The notes under the pieces were generated by a model. The model saw nothing but the letters and a program-made list of their open reading frames with translations. It was not told the DNA's origin and did not search any database. 32,613 nt of DNA from an uncultured Nitrospira sp. (lineage in GTDB: Bacteria; Nitrospirota; Nitrospiria; Nitrospirales; Nitrospiraceae), in contig CABVSA010000027.1 in NCBI GenBank assembly GCA_902500805.1, forward strand, positions 6,471 through 39,083. Direction: 5' to 3'. A program made the position numbers and the translations under genes. This document shows positions 1-8,023 of this stretch, one piece after another; the stretch's first letter is position 1; each line of letters opens with the position of its first letter.

Positions 1-143
1 GATTGCTCGATTTCTATGTTTTTAAAAGACGTTCTCCGCTACTCACTGCGCTCTTGGCAAAGCTAGACGGCGTCATTGGGCAAATACCGACAGCACGGAG
101 ATACGGCTATCTCCAAGTGATTCATATTTGGAAAACGGCATAA
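1..143 (+). CDS. C-terminal end of a truncated gene, possibly a SAM-dependent methyltransferase
   Basis: Reading frame 3 is open from the window edge to a TAA at 141-143 and gives 46 residues beginning LLDFYVFKRRSP and ending IHIWKTA. The other two forward frames stop earlier (TAA at 23, TAG at 64). The pattern of a hydrophobic stretch, a basic turn, a leucine-rich helix and a final strand ending in lysine resembles the last part of class I methyltransferases found in polysaccharide clusters, but no catalytic motif is inside the window. It lies on the same strand as the EPS cluster and about 240 bases before its first complete gene, so the cluster probably extends upstream. The existence of a coding tail is moderately supported; the methyltransferase label is a guess. 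Confidence 0.45.
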   Translation, partial: LLDFYVFKRRSPLLTALLAKLDGVIGQIPTARRYGYLQVIHIWKTA

Positions 144-384
144 CTCATCATGCCTGAATCGTCCCAGCAGTTCAGGGGTGTCGACATGTTGTTCTCGCGC
201 CTGTGGGGGATAAGGCAACGGCTGTAGCTGTTCCGATCGTGTAAACGATTTTGGGGTGTGATGACGAGTACTCCACTGTGCTGGATTGAGCATCGGTTCT
301 ATGGCCAGGCGGTGGAAGTGTCTATCGCGAGTGACTCTAGACGCAACGAAGTGACCTGATGATATCACTCGGTGAGCGAACGAC

Positions 385-1605
385 ATGATGCGCCCTCTTC
401 GAATAGTAATCGTGCGTAACTGCCGTGGCATCACCGGGATGACGGGAGGGGAGACATATCTTCTGTCGCTTCTAAGAGGCTTTGATCCAAGCCGGTGCAG
501 ATGCCTTCTGGTGTGCATCGTGAATCCGGACTTGGGTGAAACGTCGTGGTTGAAGGAACTAAAGGCGACGGGGTTTGAGTACGAAACGATTCCCATTCGC
601 AATCCCTTCGATTTTCGAGATATCGTCCGGATCGTCACGCTCATCCGGGAGTTCAATGCCGATGTGGTGCATGCCCTGGACCACCGTTCCGACCTTGTCG
701 CGGTTCTCAGTGCGCGCGTGACGGGGCGACCAGTTGTTGCGTCGTTTCTGGGATGGGTGAACTTTGCGAAAGGCTCATGGCGTGCCTCCCTCTATCCGTG
801 GATCGATCGCATGATCCTCAAGCGGTTCGATGCGGTCATTACGGATTCCGTGGCGATCGGGACCGAGCTCCAGATGGGCGCTGCTGATCCTCCGGTGGTT
901 GCTATTCGCAATGGCATCAACACGAGCTGGTTTGATCCGAGTCGAGCGCTTGCACCATCCGCCGTTTCCACATTTGCGAAGGGTGGTCATTTCACGTTTG
1001 GGATGGTGGGCCGTGTTCACCCGGTGAAGGGGCATCTGAATTTCTTAAAGGCGGCCCGCACAGTGTTGGATCGCCATCCAGATACACGCTTCGTCATCGT
1101 GGGAACGGTCCTCCCCGGCTTCGAATCCTATCGGCAGTCGATTATAGATTTTATCGCCAAGCACGGCATGACCCATGCCGTGCTGATGTCTCATGTCCCG
1201 CTTGTGGAGATTCCATCCGTGTTTGCCAGCCTTGATGTCTTGGTCGCCCCTTCGTTCGCAGAGAGTTTCAGTTTCACGATGCTCGAAGGTATGGCGATGG
1301 GAAAACCGGTGGTCGCGTCGAACGTGGGCGGAGCATCGGAAATGATCGTGGATGGTGAGTCAGGATACTTGGTGCCACCCAACGACGTGCCCACCCTCAC
1401 AGAGAAGCTCTGCTGCCTAATGACTGATCCTCTGAAGGTTAAGGAGGTTGGTGAGCGTGCACGCGCCAAGATTATGCAAGACTTCAGTTTGAATGTCATG
1501 GCCGAGCGCACGTGGCAAGTCTACGAGCGACTGGTTGAGGCACATCGGACAGGAGATGCTGAGGGCCATCTGAGAAGCCGGCTCGAGAAAATCAGCTGCA
1601 AGTAA
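385..1605 (+). CDS. Glycosyltransferase, GT4 family (GT-B fold)
   Basis: This 406-residue cytoplasmic enzyme should transfer a sugar from a nucleotide sugar to a lipid-linked EPS acceptor with retention of configuration. The N-terminal domain has the acceptor-side glycine loop (GMTGGETYL, about residue 13). The C-terminal donor domain begins at GMVGRVHPVKG (about 209). It carries the retaining GT-B E-x7-E motif with E293 and E301 (ESFSFTMLE), followed by GKPVVASNVGG and DGESGYLVPP. The length is normal for GT4. The ATG at 385 has GGTGAG at 371-376 and a second ATG directly follows. A TylF-type methyltransferase starts 24 bases after the stop, so the two are probably cotranscribed. Donor and acceptor sugars cannot be read from the sequence. 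Confidence 0.9.
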   Translation: MMRPLRIVIVRNCRGITGMTGGETYLLSLLRGFDPSRCRCLLVCIVNPDLGETSWLKELKATGFEYETIPIRNPFDFRDIVRIVTLIREFNADVVHALDHRSDLVAVLSARVTGRPVVASFLGWVNFAKGSWRASLYPWIDRMILKRFDAVITDSVAIGTELQMGAADPPVVAIRNGINTSWFDPSRALAPSAVSTFAKGGHFTFGMVGRVHPVKGHLNFLKAARTVLDRHPDTRFVIVGTVLPGFESYRQSIIDFIAKHGMTHAVLMSHVPLVEIPSVFASLDVLVAPSFAESFSFTMLEGMAMGKPVVASNVGGASEMIVDGESGYLVPPNDVPTLTEKLCCLMTDPLKVKEVGERARAKIMQDFSLNVMAERTWQVYERLVEAHRTGDAEGHLRSRLEKISCK

Positions 1606-1617
1606 CTGTTTAGAGTG

Positions 1618-1624
1618 AAGGAGG
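1618..1624 (+). promoter_or_regulatory. Ribosome binding site that sets the TylF-type gene start
   Basis: AAGGAGG is a near-perfect Shine-Dalgarno sequence placed five bases before GTG 1630. The longer reading frame would begin at GTG 1615, but this site would then lie inside the coding region, so 1630 is preferred. Confidence 0.7.
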
Positions 1625-1629
1625 TACTC

Positions 1630-2418
1630 GTGAAGCAGCTTCTCAAGACTTCGCTGATCAGAGGGTTTGCGCTCTTTGGTGTGCAAGCTGAATTTCATAA
1701 GAAGAGACGCAATACCGATGTGGCCTTCTTTGACAAACATACGTTGGAGTACTTCCTGCAAGATCATGAGCGCATGGTCTTGCACCGCGAAGGGCTCACC
1801 CGCTCGAACACGGAATGGGTGGATAATTTTCACCTGCAATGTCGGATGTATAGTCTTCAACAATTAGTAGAACACGCCGCGCAGAAGAATCCTGATGGGG
1901 AGTTCGTGGAATGTGGATGCTGGAAAGGTCATTCAGCCTATATTATCTCGAGTCTTCTCACCAAACATCGTTTTGCGAGGTCCTTTCATATTTTTGATTC
2001 GTTCGAAGGGGGACTAAGTGACAAGACGAGCGAAGATATTTCTATCTACGCTCAACAAACGATGGAAGAAAGGGAGGCCGAGAAGAACTGGTTCGCTTCG
2101 ACTGTAGAAGAGCTGAACCATGCCCTCAAGGCCTTCCCATTTGTGAAGATCTACAAGGGCTGGATTCCTGATCGGTTTCCGGAGGTGAAGGAGCGGCGAT
2201 TTGCGTTCGTCCACATTGATGTCGATCTGTATCAGCCGATAATGGACAGCCTGAAGTTCTTTTTCCCCAGGTTACTCCCTGGTGGCATCATCGTCGTAGA
2301 CGATTACGGATATAGCATTTTCCCAGGTGCCAAAAAAGCGGTCGATGAATTCCGCCACGGCATTGAGTGTTCCATGTTTTATGAAACGCCAATGGGGAGT
2401 TGCTTCCTCGTGAAGTAA
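1630..2418 (+). CDS. TylF/macrocin O-methyltransferase family protein
   Basis: A 262-residue SAM-dependent methyltransferase of the TylF/MycF type, which methylates sugar hydroxyls in a metal-dependent way. The SAM-binding loop is FVECGCWKGHSAYI (about residues 92-105), followed by FHIFDSFEGG, where the acidic residue after the second strand would contact SAM. The metal site is represented by HIDVDLY (about 195) and VVDDYG (about 222), the arrangement of aspartates known in this family. The GTG start at 1630 is chosen from the strong Shine-Dalgarno at 1618. The gene sits between a glycosyltransferase and a sugar epimerase, so it probably adds an O-methyl group to an EPS sugar. The family is clear; the target hydroxyl is unknown. 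Confidence 0.85.
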   Translation: MKQLLKTSLIRGFALFGVQAEFHKKRRNTDVAFFDKHTLEYFLQDHERMVLHREGLTRSNTEWVDNFHLQCRMYSLQQLVEHAAQKNPDGEFVECGCWKGHSAYIISSLLTKHRFARSFHIFDSFEGGLSDKTSEDISIYAQQTMEEREAEKNWFASTVEELNHALKAFPFVKIYKGWIPDRFPEVKERRFAFVHIDVDLYQPIMDSLKFFFPRLLPGGIIVVDDYGYSIFPGAKKAVDEFRHGIECSMFYETPMGSCFLVK

Positions 2419-2462
2419 TCGGTCTCCAAGTTTGAGCAGTAGAAGGCGCCTGGAGCTGATGA

Positions 2463-3449
2463 ATGGTAAAGGTCAGGAATGAGGAAGGGATGAAAATACT
2501 CGTTACCGGATGTCAGGGGTTTATCGGAAGCAGCTTTGCTGGGTATGCTGCTCAAAGAGGTCATTACGTGTTTGGTGTCGCTCGCTCGGAGCAGACGAAC
2601 CCTACTGACTGGATGGAGTTTCAGAGTTGCAATCTCCAGGATGCCGACTTCAGTGCGACTCTGAAGCGATTCCGGCCGGACATGGTGGTGCATGCGGCAG
2701 GATCGGCATCGGTGGGCTATTCGTTCCAGCATCCAGGCGAAGATTTTGCCATGGCGGTGCAAACGTGGGGTGCTGTCTTGGAGGCGATCCGAAAAGCCGA
2801 GATCCGACCTGTTGTGGTATTCCCATCCAGCGCGGCAGTGTACGGCAATCCGAGGCGACTACCTATTTCGGAACAGGACGATCTGCAGCCTATTTCTCCG
2901 TACGGTTTTCACAAGGTCATCTGTGAGCAATTGGCACAGGAATACGTTCGGTGTTTCGGCTTCAACATTATTGCAGCTCGACTGTTTTCGACCGTGGGTC
3001 CACGACAGCATCGTTTGTTAGTCTGGGAATTGTTTCGACAGGCCGTCGAAGATGATTTCTCCGTCACGATCCAGGGGTCAGGGCTCGAATCTCGAGACTT
3101 TCTTCATATTGAAGATATCTCGGAATACTTTCTTGGGCTCGCAGAGAAACGATCCGAAGGTTTCTTGGCGGTCAATATCGGGTCAGGAATTGCCACATCG
3201 GTGTGCGAGGTCGCAACCCACATTCTGAAGTCCGTGGGGAGTACCCGACGGATCGTGACGCTCAACAAGGAACTGCCCGGAGATCCCAAAACCTGGGAAG
3301 CGGATGTCTCATTGCTGCACAGTCTGGTTCCGTATCGACCTTGGGCGATTCATGAAGCCATTGGGGCTTGTGTCGAGCGATGGCTTTTGGAGGAACCCTT
3401 CAAGCAAGCAGGGAGTGTCCGCATGGTGAGCGGGGCAGGCGGTGGGTAG
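2463..3449 (+). CDS. NAD-dependent sugar epimerase/dehydratase (extended SDR)
   Basis: This 328-residue extended short-chain dehydrogenase acts on a nucleotide sugar, either by epimerisation or by reduction. The Rossmann dinucleotide loop is TGCQGFIGS (about residues 15-23). The catalytic pieces are a PSSAAVYG strand with the active-site serine and YGFHK (YxxxK, about 146-150). ARLFSTVGPRQ and the late SRDFLHIEDI segment are typical of UDP- or GDP-sugar modifying SDRs. An internal ATG at 2490 (product starting MKILVTG) fits the family start better. ATG 2463 has the better-spaced GGAG at 2452-2455, so the start is uncertain by nine codons. Its stop codon overlaps the GTG proposed for the flippase. 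Exact substrate not determined. Confidence 0.88.
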   Translation: MVKVRNEEGMKILVTGCQGFIGSSFAGYAAQRGHYVFGVARSEQTNPTDWMEFQSCNLQDADFSATLKRFRPDMVVHAAGSASVGYSFQHPGEDFAMAVQTWGAVLEAIRKAEIRPVVVFPSSAAVYGNPRRLPISEQDDLQPISPYGFHKVICEQLAQEYVRCFGFNIIAARLFSTVGPRQHRLLVWELFRQAVEDDFSVTIQGSGLESRDFLHIEDISEYFLGLAEKRSEGFLAVNIGSGIATSVCEVATHILKSVGSTRRIVTLNKELPGDPKTWEADVSLLHSLVPYRPWAIHEAIGACVERWLLEEPFKQAGSVRMVSGAGGG

Positions 3450-4876
3450 TGACTGACGTTCGAGATCAATCTTCCGATACGCCTATGGGGCAGTGTCACT
3501 CCATCGCCCTGAGCCGGGAACGAGATGCAAGTGCTGCCACATCCCAACAAGCGTACGGCGCGGAGGTTGAGCTCAACGTTCCTGTCTCAAGGTGGAGTAT
3601 CGCGACGTTGTCACGCCAGACCGCACTTGTCTTCTCGGGAAAGATGGTCGGTGCGGGTCTCAGTTTTGTTATCAGTTTGCTCGTGGCCAGGTGGCTCGGT
3701 CCTGAAGAGTTCGGCTTGTTTTCTCTGTTCATCGTGATTCTGATCTTGGGTAATGACGTGTTGGGAGAAGGACTCAACCCTGGGGTGGTGCGATACTACA
3801 CGATGTATTGTGGCTCACACCCTACTACGGCCTCTGCAGTGCTATCCAATGCGCTTCTGTTACGAGTGGCATTGGGAATTCCAGTGGTCTTGGTGGGTGC
3901 GGCTTTGGCCGTCGGTGCGAACGAACTGTTTCACGATTCTCGGTATGCGTGGCCCGTCATCCTCGGACTGATCGGGTCGTGTGGTGCCGCTCTGGTAAGC
4001 TTCTCTCTCTCTGCCTGGCAAGCGCGTCAAGAGTTCTCGACGTATTCGCTGATGGCACCGTTGGTCAATGTGTTGCGTATCATAAGCCTGGCGGGTCTTG
4101 CTTTGGTGGGGCCCGTCGCACTCGAGCCCATCATCGGGCTTCATGTGGCTTCTTACTATCTTTGTACGGTCCTTGGTCTGTGGATTCTGCGGCCCCACCT
4201 TACCTTTCGACTGGACAAGGAGTTGTTGAAGGAACTGCTTCGGTTCGGAAAGTGGCCTGCGATGGCCAGCCTGTGTTTCGTGCTACAAAGCAACCTTGCT
4301 GTTCCCGTGCTGACATACACCGTTGGAGCGGCCGAGGCTGGTCTATTCGCAGCCGGACTCAGTCTCCTGCTCGTTGTCGACCTCCTGACCGCCAGCCTGA
4401 TCACGACGTTGCTGCCGAAGGTGGGATTTCTCACTGATCACGCGCAGTGGCGTTCCTACGTCAGAAGATTCCTCCCGCTGTTTCTCTGGATGGCCCTCGT
4501 TCTCCTGCCCTTTGTATTTGTTGCGAGACCTATAGTCTTGTGGTTGTTCGGACCATCCTATGAAGGCACCGTCCCTGTAGTTCAACTTCTTTTCTTGGGA
4601 ACTATAGGAACTCTTATGACTCATCCGTTATACCCAGTGCTCTATACGATGAATCGTCCGTACCTATTCAGCCTGACTCAGGGTGTTGCATTGCTGGGAT
4701 GGATTCTCGCCGGCTGGTGGCTCATCCCGCTTTATGGAGCGCTGGGTGCCGCAGAAACCACACTGTGGTCTCGTCTGCTTCAGTCCATCGTCCTTGTCGT
4801 GGTGCTGCGATATGCTCTCGCGTCGACATTGCATAAAGATTCTGGGGCTCTTGTGCAAGGAGCGCGAGGAGCATGA
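3449..4876 (+). CDS. Polysaccharide flippase, Wzx/MATE-like (polysaccharide biosynthesis protein)
   Basis: An integral inner-membrane protein of about 475 residues with roughly a dozen hydrophobic segments, predicted to flip undecaprenyl-linked repeat units to the periplasmic face. The first membrane region after a hydrophilic leader of about 50 residues contains GAGLSFVISLLVARWLGPEE, the hallmark start of Wzx/RfbX proteins, then GLFSLFIVILILG. Later segments such as FVFVARPIVLWLFGPSYEG are also typical of the family. The frame is open to 3368, but that start would overlap the epimerase by 82 bases. GTG 3449 gives a one-base TAGTG overlap and is preferred; ATG 3485 is another option. The 3' end overlaps the next gene by four bases (ATGA), which implies translational coupling with the polymerase. 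Confidence 0.85.
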   Translation: MTDVRDQSSDTPMGQCHSIALSRERDASAATSQQAYGAEVELNVPVSRWSIATLSRQTALVFSGKMVGAGLSFVISLLVARWLGPEEFGLFSLFIVILILGNDVLGEGLNPGVVRYYTMYCGSHPTTASAVLSNALLLRVALGIPVVLVGAALAVGANELFHDSRYAWPVILGLIGSCGAALVSFSLSAWQARQEFSTYSLMAPLVNVLRIISLAGLALVGPVALEPIIGLHVASYYLCTVLGLWILRPHLTFRLDKELLKELLRFGKWPAMASLCFVLQSNLAVPVLTYTVGAAEAGLFAAGLSLLLVVDLLTASLITTLLPKVGFLTDHAQWRSYVRRFLPLFLWMALVLLPFVFVARPIVLWLFGPSYEGTVPVVQLLFLGTIGTLMTHPLYPVLYTMNRPYLFSLTQGVALLGWILAGWWLIPLYGALGAAETTLWSRLLQSIVLVVVLRYALASTLHKDSGALVQGARGA

Positions 4877-6279
4877 CAAATCCCATCACGACACGGATGA
4901 TACCGGCATTGGTTGGGATGGCGCTGGGAACTTCGGTCCTTGCGTTCTCCGCGAAGGCGCTCGTGTTGTTGGTTGCGGCCACGATCGGTATGGCACTGGC
5001 TGCTTCGTCAGTGGCAACCTACTATGCATTAGTCACCACGATTCCCGTTCAGGTCGATTTTATAGGAGGATTGACCGTTACAAAGATGATCATTCCTTTT
5101 TGTCTGGCTGTGGTGGGTTTCAATGCGCTGATCGGTCGAGGGCCGTGGCCTACGTTCACCTGTGGTCCGGGAGGCTATCTCGCGGGCGTGTTTCTTATCG
5201 CCTCCGCCGTATCGCCGATGATTCAGGAGCAACCGTTCCAATCCTTGGCCGAAGTGGCCGCAGTTGCGGTCTATGGGAGTTTGTTTTTTCTCACTCTTAC
5301 GTTCAATCGAACCCCAGAGCAATTTCGTCGTCTGCTGTGGGTGATCGCCATCGCCGGAACCGTTGAAGCAGTTATCACTGCGGCGCAAGTCCATTATGGG
5401 TTTGTGATGCCCGGTGCTTGGAGAAGCGATCTTGGACAGACGAATCAAGAGATGGGGGATGGGGCTTTCTCCGCTATCCTTGATGGTAAGATTCGGGCGG
5501 AAGGTACGACTGACCATCCCATCTTGCTAGCCAGTTACTACCTGCTGACCATTCCTTGCACAGCATGTTTATGGTTGATCGAAGAGCGTCCGCGAACTCG
5601 TTTCTTGCTGGCCGGGATGGTCGCCTTGATGAGTTATGGTTGGTACTACACCTTCGCGAGAAGCTCGATGATTGGGTTCGCCATTATGATCGTGGTAGCC
5701 GTGAGTTTTTACTCGAAGGCCGCCCGCCCTCTAGTCTATGTAGGGATTGGGCTTCTCCTCATGGGACTTCTCAGCTATTCCGCAATTTCAGATACGTTCT
5801 GGGCCGGAGTCGATGCGTTTGGAAAACTGAGGTGGTTTGAAAGGGCCGATGTCAATTCCGCTAGTGACAGTTGGCAATTCCGAGTCGAATCCATCGTCGG
5901 TGGCTGGAACCTTCTATGGGCGCATCCGTGGCTTGGGGTCGGATTCGGCCAGTCGATCTGGCACTATATGAAGTATCTGCCCTCATGGGCCAATCATCCC
6001 TTTCATCCGGCGACTATTCACAACGTCTTTCTGCAGGTCGGTAGCGAACTCGGTGTCGTATCGCTTATGGCATTTCTCGGCCTGTGGGTATGGGCGTTTG
6101 TGTGTGTGAGGCGGGGATTGCGTCTCCCTGTGCTCCGTCCGTATGCCGTCTTGATGTGCGCCCTTCTCCTGGGACAGATGGCCTTCCTGATGATTACGCC
6201 GATGGTGAGAGAGATCTGGCTGACGCTCCCTATGGCAATGGCACTCGGATACATGGGTGGGAACAAAACAGACCAATGA
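4873..6279 (+). CDS. O-antigen ligase/polymerase family membrane protein (Wzy/WaaL-like)
   Basis: A 468-residue protein made largely of transmembrane helices, with one large periplasmic loop in the C-terminal half. It contains the O-antigen ligase (PF04932) signature: WNLLWAHPWLGVGFGQS near residue 345 and HNVFLQVGSELGVVSLM near 383, where the histidine-asparagine and glutamate are conserved in the family. These enzymes either polymerise repeat units (Wzy) or ligate the chain to an acceptor (WaaL); sequence alone does not separate the two. Position directly after the flippase, with an ATGA overlap, favours Wzy. It ends before the GT2 gene, whose longest frame would overlap it. Confidence 0.85.
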   Translation: MTNPITTRMIPALVGMALGTSVLAFSAKALVLLVAATIGMALAASSVATYYALVTTIPVQVDFIGGLTVTKMIIPFCLAVVGFNALIGRGPWPTFTCGPGGYLAGVFLIASAVSPMIQEQPFQSLAEVAAVAVYGSLFFLTLTFNRTPEQFRRLLWVIAIAGTVEAVITAAQVHYGFVMPGAWRSDLGQTNQEMGDGAFSAILDGKIRAEGTTDHPILLASYYLLTIPCTACLWLIEERPRTRFLLAGMVALMSYGWYYTFARSSMIGFAIMIVVAVSFYSKAARPLVYVGIGLLLMGLLSYSAISDTFWAGVDAFGKLRWFERADVNSASDSWQFRVESIVGGWNLLWAHPWLGVGFGQSIWHYMKYLPSWANHPFHPATIHNVFLQVGSELGVVSLMAFLGLWVWAFVCVRRGLRLPVLRPYAVLMCALLLGQMAFLMITPMVREIWLTLPMAMALGYMGGNKTDQ

Positions 6280-6322
6280 GCGATCACACATTGGTTATCT
6301 ACCGGTACGAGGTTTAACTGAC

Positions 6323-7330
6323 ATGACTGATCGAGTCTCCATCGTTGTTCCCGCCTACAACGCAACCGGCACAATCGCCGAATGCCTCAACTCGTTTGCT
6401 GCACAGACGTACCCGGCACATGCCTTGGAAGTCTTTATTATCGATGATGGATCAACCGACGGAACGCCAGAATTCGTTGAACAGATCGTCGGTCTGTGGG
6501 CGGAAGACAAGCCTCGCGTCACGGTGCTGCTGCAGGCGCATCAAGGCCCCGCTGCGGCTCGCAATAGAGGTGCGGCTGCCGCAACCGGAGACTTTCTATT
6601 GTTCACCGACGCTGATTGTGTGGCAGAACGTGATTGGGTGGAACAGATGATTATGCCATTCCAATCGGACGAAGTCGCTGCGGTCAAAGGTGCCTACAAG
6701 ACACGTCAACGTAGCCTGGTTGCCCGCTTTGCTCAGGCTGAGTTCGACGCGCGCTATCGGCTATTAGCAGCTGCGCGCTATATCGATGTCGTCTTCTCAT
6801 ATTCCGCCGGTTTTCGACGGGACCTCTTCATTGGGATCGGCGGCTTCGACACCAGCTTCCCCGTTGCAGACAATGAGGATACCGAATTGTCGTACCGAGT
6901 TGCGGCCGCTGGACACAAGATCGTCTTCAATCCAAGAGCGATTATCTATCATCGGCATCCGTCTACGTTTGGACAATACCTGCGGAAGAAACACAGTCGG
7001 GCTTACTGGAGAATGATGGTATACAAGCGGTTTCCCGGCAAGGCGGTACGGGATTCCTACACCCCACAGAGTCTGAAAATTCAGATCGCGACGATCTATC
7101 TGGCTTTGGCCGGGGCGTTGCTACTCCCGGTGACGACAGGAGGGAGCTACGCAATGATGGTAGCAGCCGGGATCTTTGCCGGTACGGTGCTGCCGTTTGT
7201 GTGGCAGCTCCCCAAGCAAGATGTTGCGCTGAAGCTGGTTTCACCGTTCTTACTGCTTTGTCGGGCGACGGTCATGGCTTCGGGACTCCTGAGAGCCATG
7301 CCAAGGCTTCTGGGGAGCTTATGGGTCTAG
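6323..7330 (+). CDS. Glycosyltransferase family 2 with C-terminal membrane segments
   Basis: A GT-A fold transferase of about 335 residues. VSIVVPAYNA opens the nucleotide-binding domain, IIDDGSTDGTP follows, and FTDADCV supplies the metal-binding DxD. VADNEDTELSYRV carries the putative catalytic acidic pair, and RKKHSRAYW resembles the basic (Q/R)xxRW region. Two to three hydrophobic segments at the C-terminus (around IYLALAGALLLPV and LVSPFLLLCRA) should anchor it to the inner membrane. The open frame reaches back to 6257, which would overlap the polymerase. ATG 6323 starts just before the first strand of the fold and has ACGAGG at 6307-6312, so it is preferred. It probably extends or initiates the repeat unit; the sugar is unknown. 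Confidence 0.9.
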   Translation: MTDRVSIVVPAYNATGTIAECLNSFAAQTYPAHALEVFIIDDGSTDGTPEFVEQIVGLWAEDKPRVTVLLQAHQGPAAARNRGAAAATGDFLLFTDADCVAERDWVEQMIMPFQSDEVAAVKGAYKTRQRSLVARFAQAEFDARYRLLAAARYIDVVFSYSAGFRRDLFIGIGGFDTSFPVADNEDTELSYRVAAAGHKIVFNPRAIIYHRHPSTFGQYLRKKHSRAYWRMMVYKRFPGKAVRDSYTPQSLKIQIATIYLALAGALLLPVTTGGSYAMMVAAGIFAGTVLPFVWQLPKQDVALKLVSPFLLLCRATVMASGLLRAMPRLLGSLWV

Positions 7331-7360
7331 CACCTGTACAAATATGATGGAGGAGCCGGC

Positions 7361-7960
7361 ATGTTACGGATCTTCAGTGGTTTGATTTTGATACTCATCT
7401 ACATGGCTTCCGTGCCAGACGGCGCAAGATCAGCGGACTTTCAGGGGACCGAACTGGTATCGCGAGATCATGGGGGGGGGGGATTATTTCGGTTGGGGGC
7501 GGGCGATGTGTTGAATGTATCCATCTGGAAAAACAAAGAACTGTCGACCAGCGTGACCGTCCGCCCCGATGGGATGATTACATATCCTCTGGTCGGCGAG
7601 ATCGAAGTCAACGGCCTGACGGTGGGGGAGGTTGAGGAACGTCTGACGAAACTGCTCAAACGCCAAATACAGGAACCTCAGGTCACGGTGATTCTGGAAG
7701 CTACGTATAGTTTTCGGATCTATGTGCTTGGTGAGGTGTTGCAACCCGGCGTCTTTGAATTAAAGGGACCAGTGACGATCGTACAAGCGCTCGCTATCGC
7801 TCGCGGTCTCACGACCTTTGCATCGAGGAGCAAAATATTTGTGGTTCCAGCTGGAAAGGCCGGATCTCGACAGCCCTTTAATTACGACAAGTATCTGAAC
7901 GGTGAAGCCGTTGAGCAAAATATCGTGTTGCGCCCCGGCGATACAATCATTGTTCCCTAG
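7361..7960 (+). CDS. Polysaccharide biosynthesis/export protein, Wza-like (Poly_export + SLBB)
   Basis: A 199-residue periplasmic or outer-membrane protein with an N-terminal signal peptide (hydrophobic core LILILIYMAS, probable cleavage near GARSA). The Poly_export domain starts at LGAGDVLNVSIW and continues through VRPDGMITYPLVGEIEVNG. An SLBB domain follows (YSFRIYVLGEVLQPGVFELKG). It is about half the length of E. coli Wza and lacks the C-terminal amphipathic helix region, like the short export proteins of many EPS clusters. The lipobox cysteine of Wza is not evident. GGAGGAG precedes the ATG. Codons 38-41 are a run of eleven G bases between the signal peptide and the domain. The following barrel protein is a candidate partner for crossing the outer membrane. 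Confidence 0.9.
   Translation: MLRIFSGLILILIYMASVPDGARSADFQGTELVSRDHGGGGLFRLGAGDVLNVSIWKNKELSTSVTVRPDGMITYPLVGEIEVNGLTVGEVEERLTKLLKRQIQEPQVTVILEATYSFRIYVLGEVLQPGVFELKGPVTIVQALAIARGLTTFASRSKIFVVPAGKAGSRQPFNYDKYLNGEAVEQNIVLRPGDTIIVP
7472..7482 (+). repeat. Homopolymeric G11 tract inside the export gene
   Basis: Eleven consecutive G bases encode four glycines (codons 38-41) just after the signal peptide. The frame is intact at this length. Gain or loss of one G would frameshift the rest of the protein, which is the layout of a slipped-strand contingency locus. A sequencing artefact in tract length is possible, but eleven is the in-frame length. Confidence 0.9.
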
Positions 7961-8023
7961 GGTGGCAAGGTTTAGCGCTTAGCATGCACAGAACCTCGTT
8001 GGGTGCGGTGATGACGAGCCAGA

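Noticed and set aside
63..656. Long minus-strand frame of 197 codons across the start of the first glycosyltransferase
   Set aside because: It is antisense to a clear GT4 gene, rich in arginine and histidine, and has no recognisable domain.
3808..4437. Plus-strand frame of 209 codons inside the flippase gene
   Set aside because: It is an out-of-frame shadow of the flippase with cysteine- and arginine-rich composition and no membrane pattern.
4683..5366. Plus-strand frame of 227 codons spanning the flippase/polymerase junction
   Set aside because: It overlaps two well-supported membrane proteins in another frame and shows no domain.
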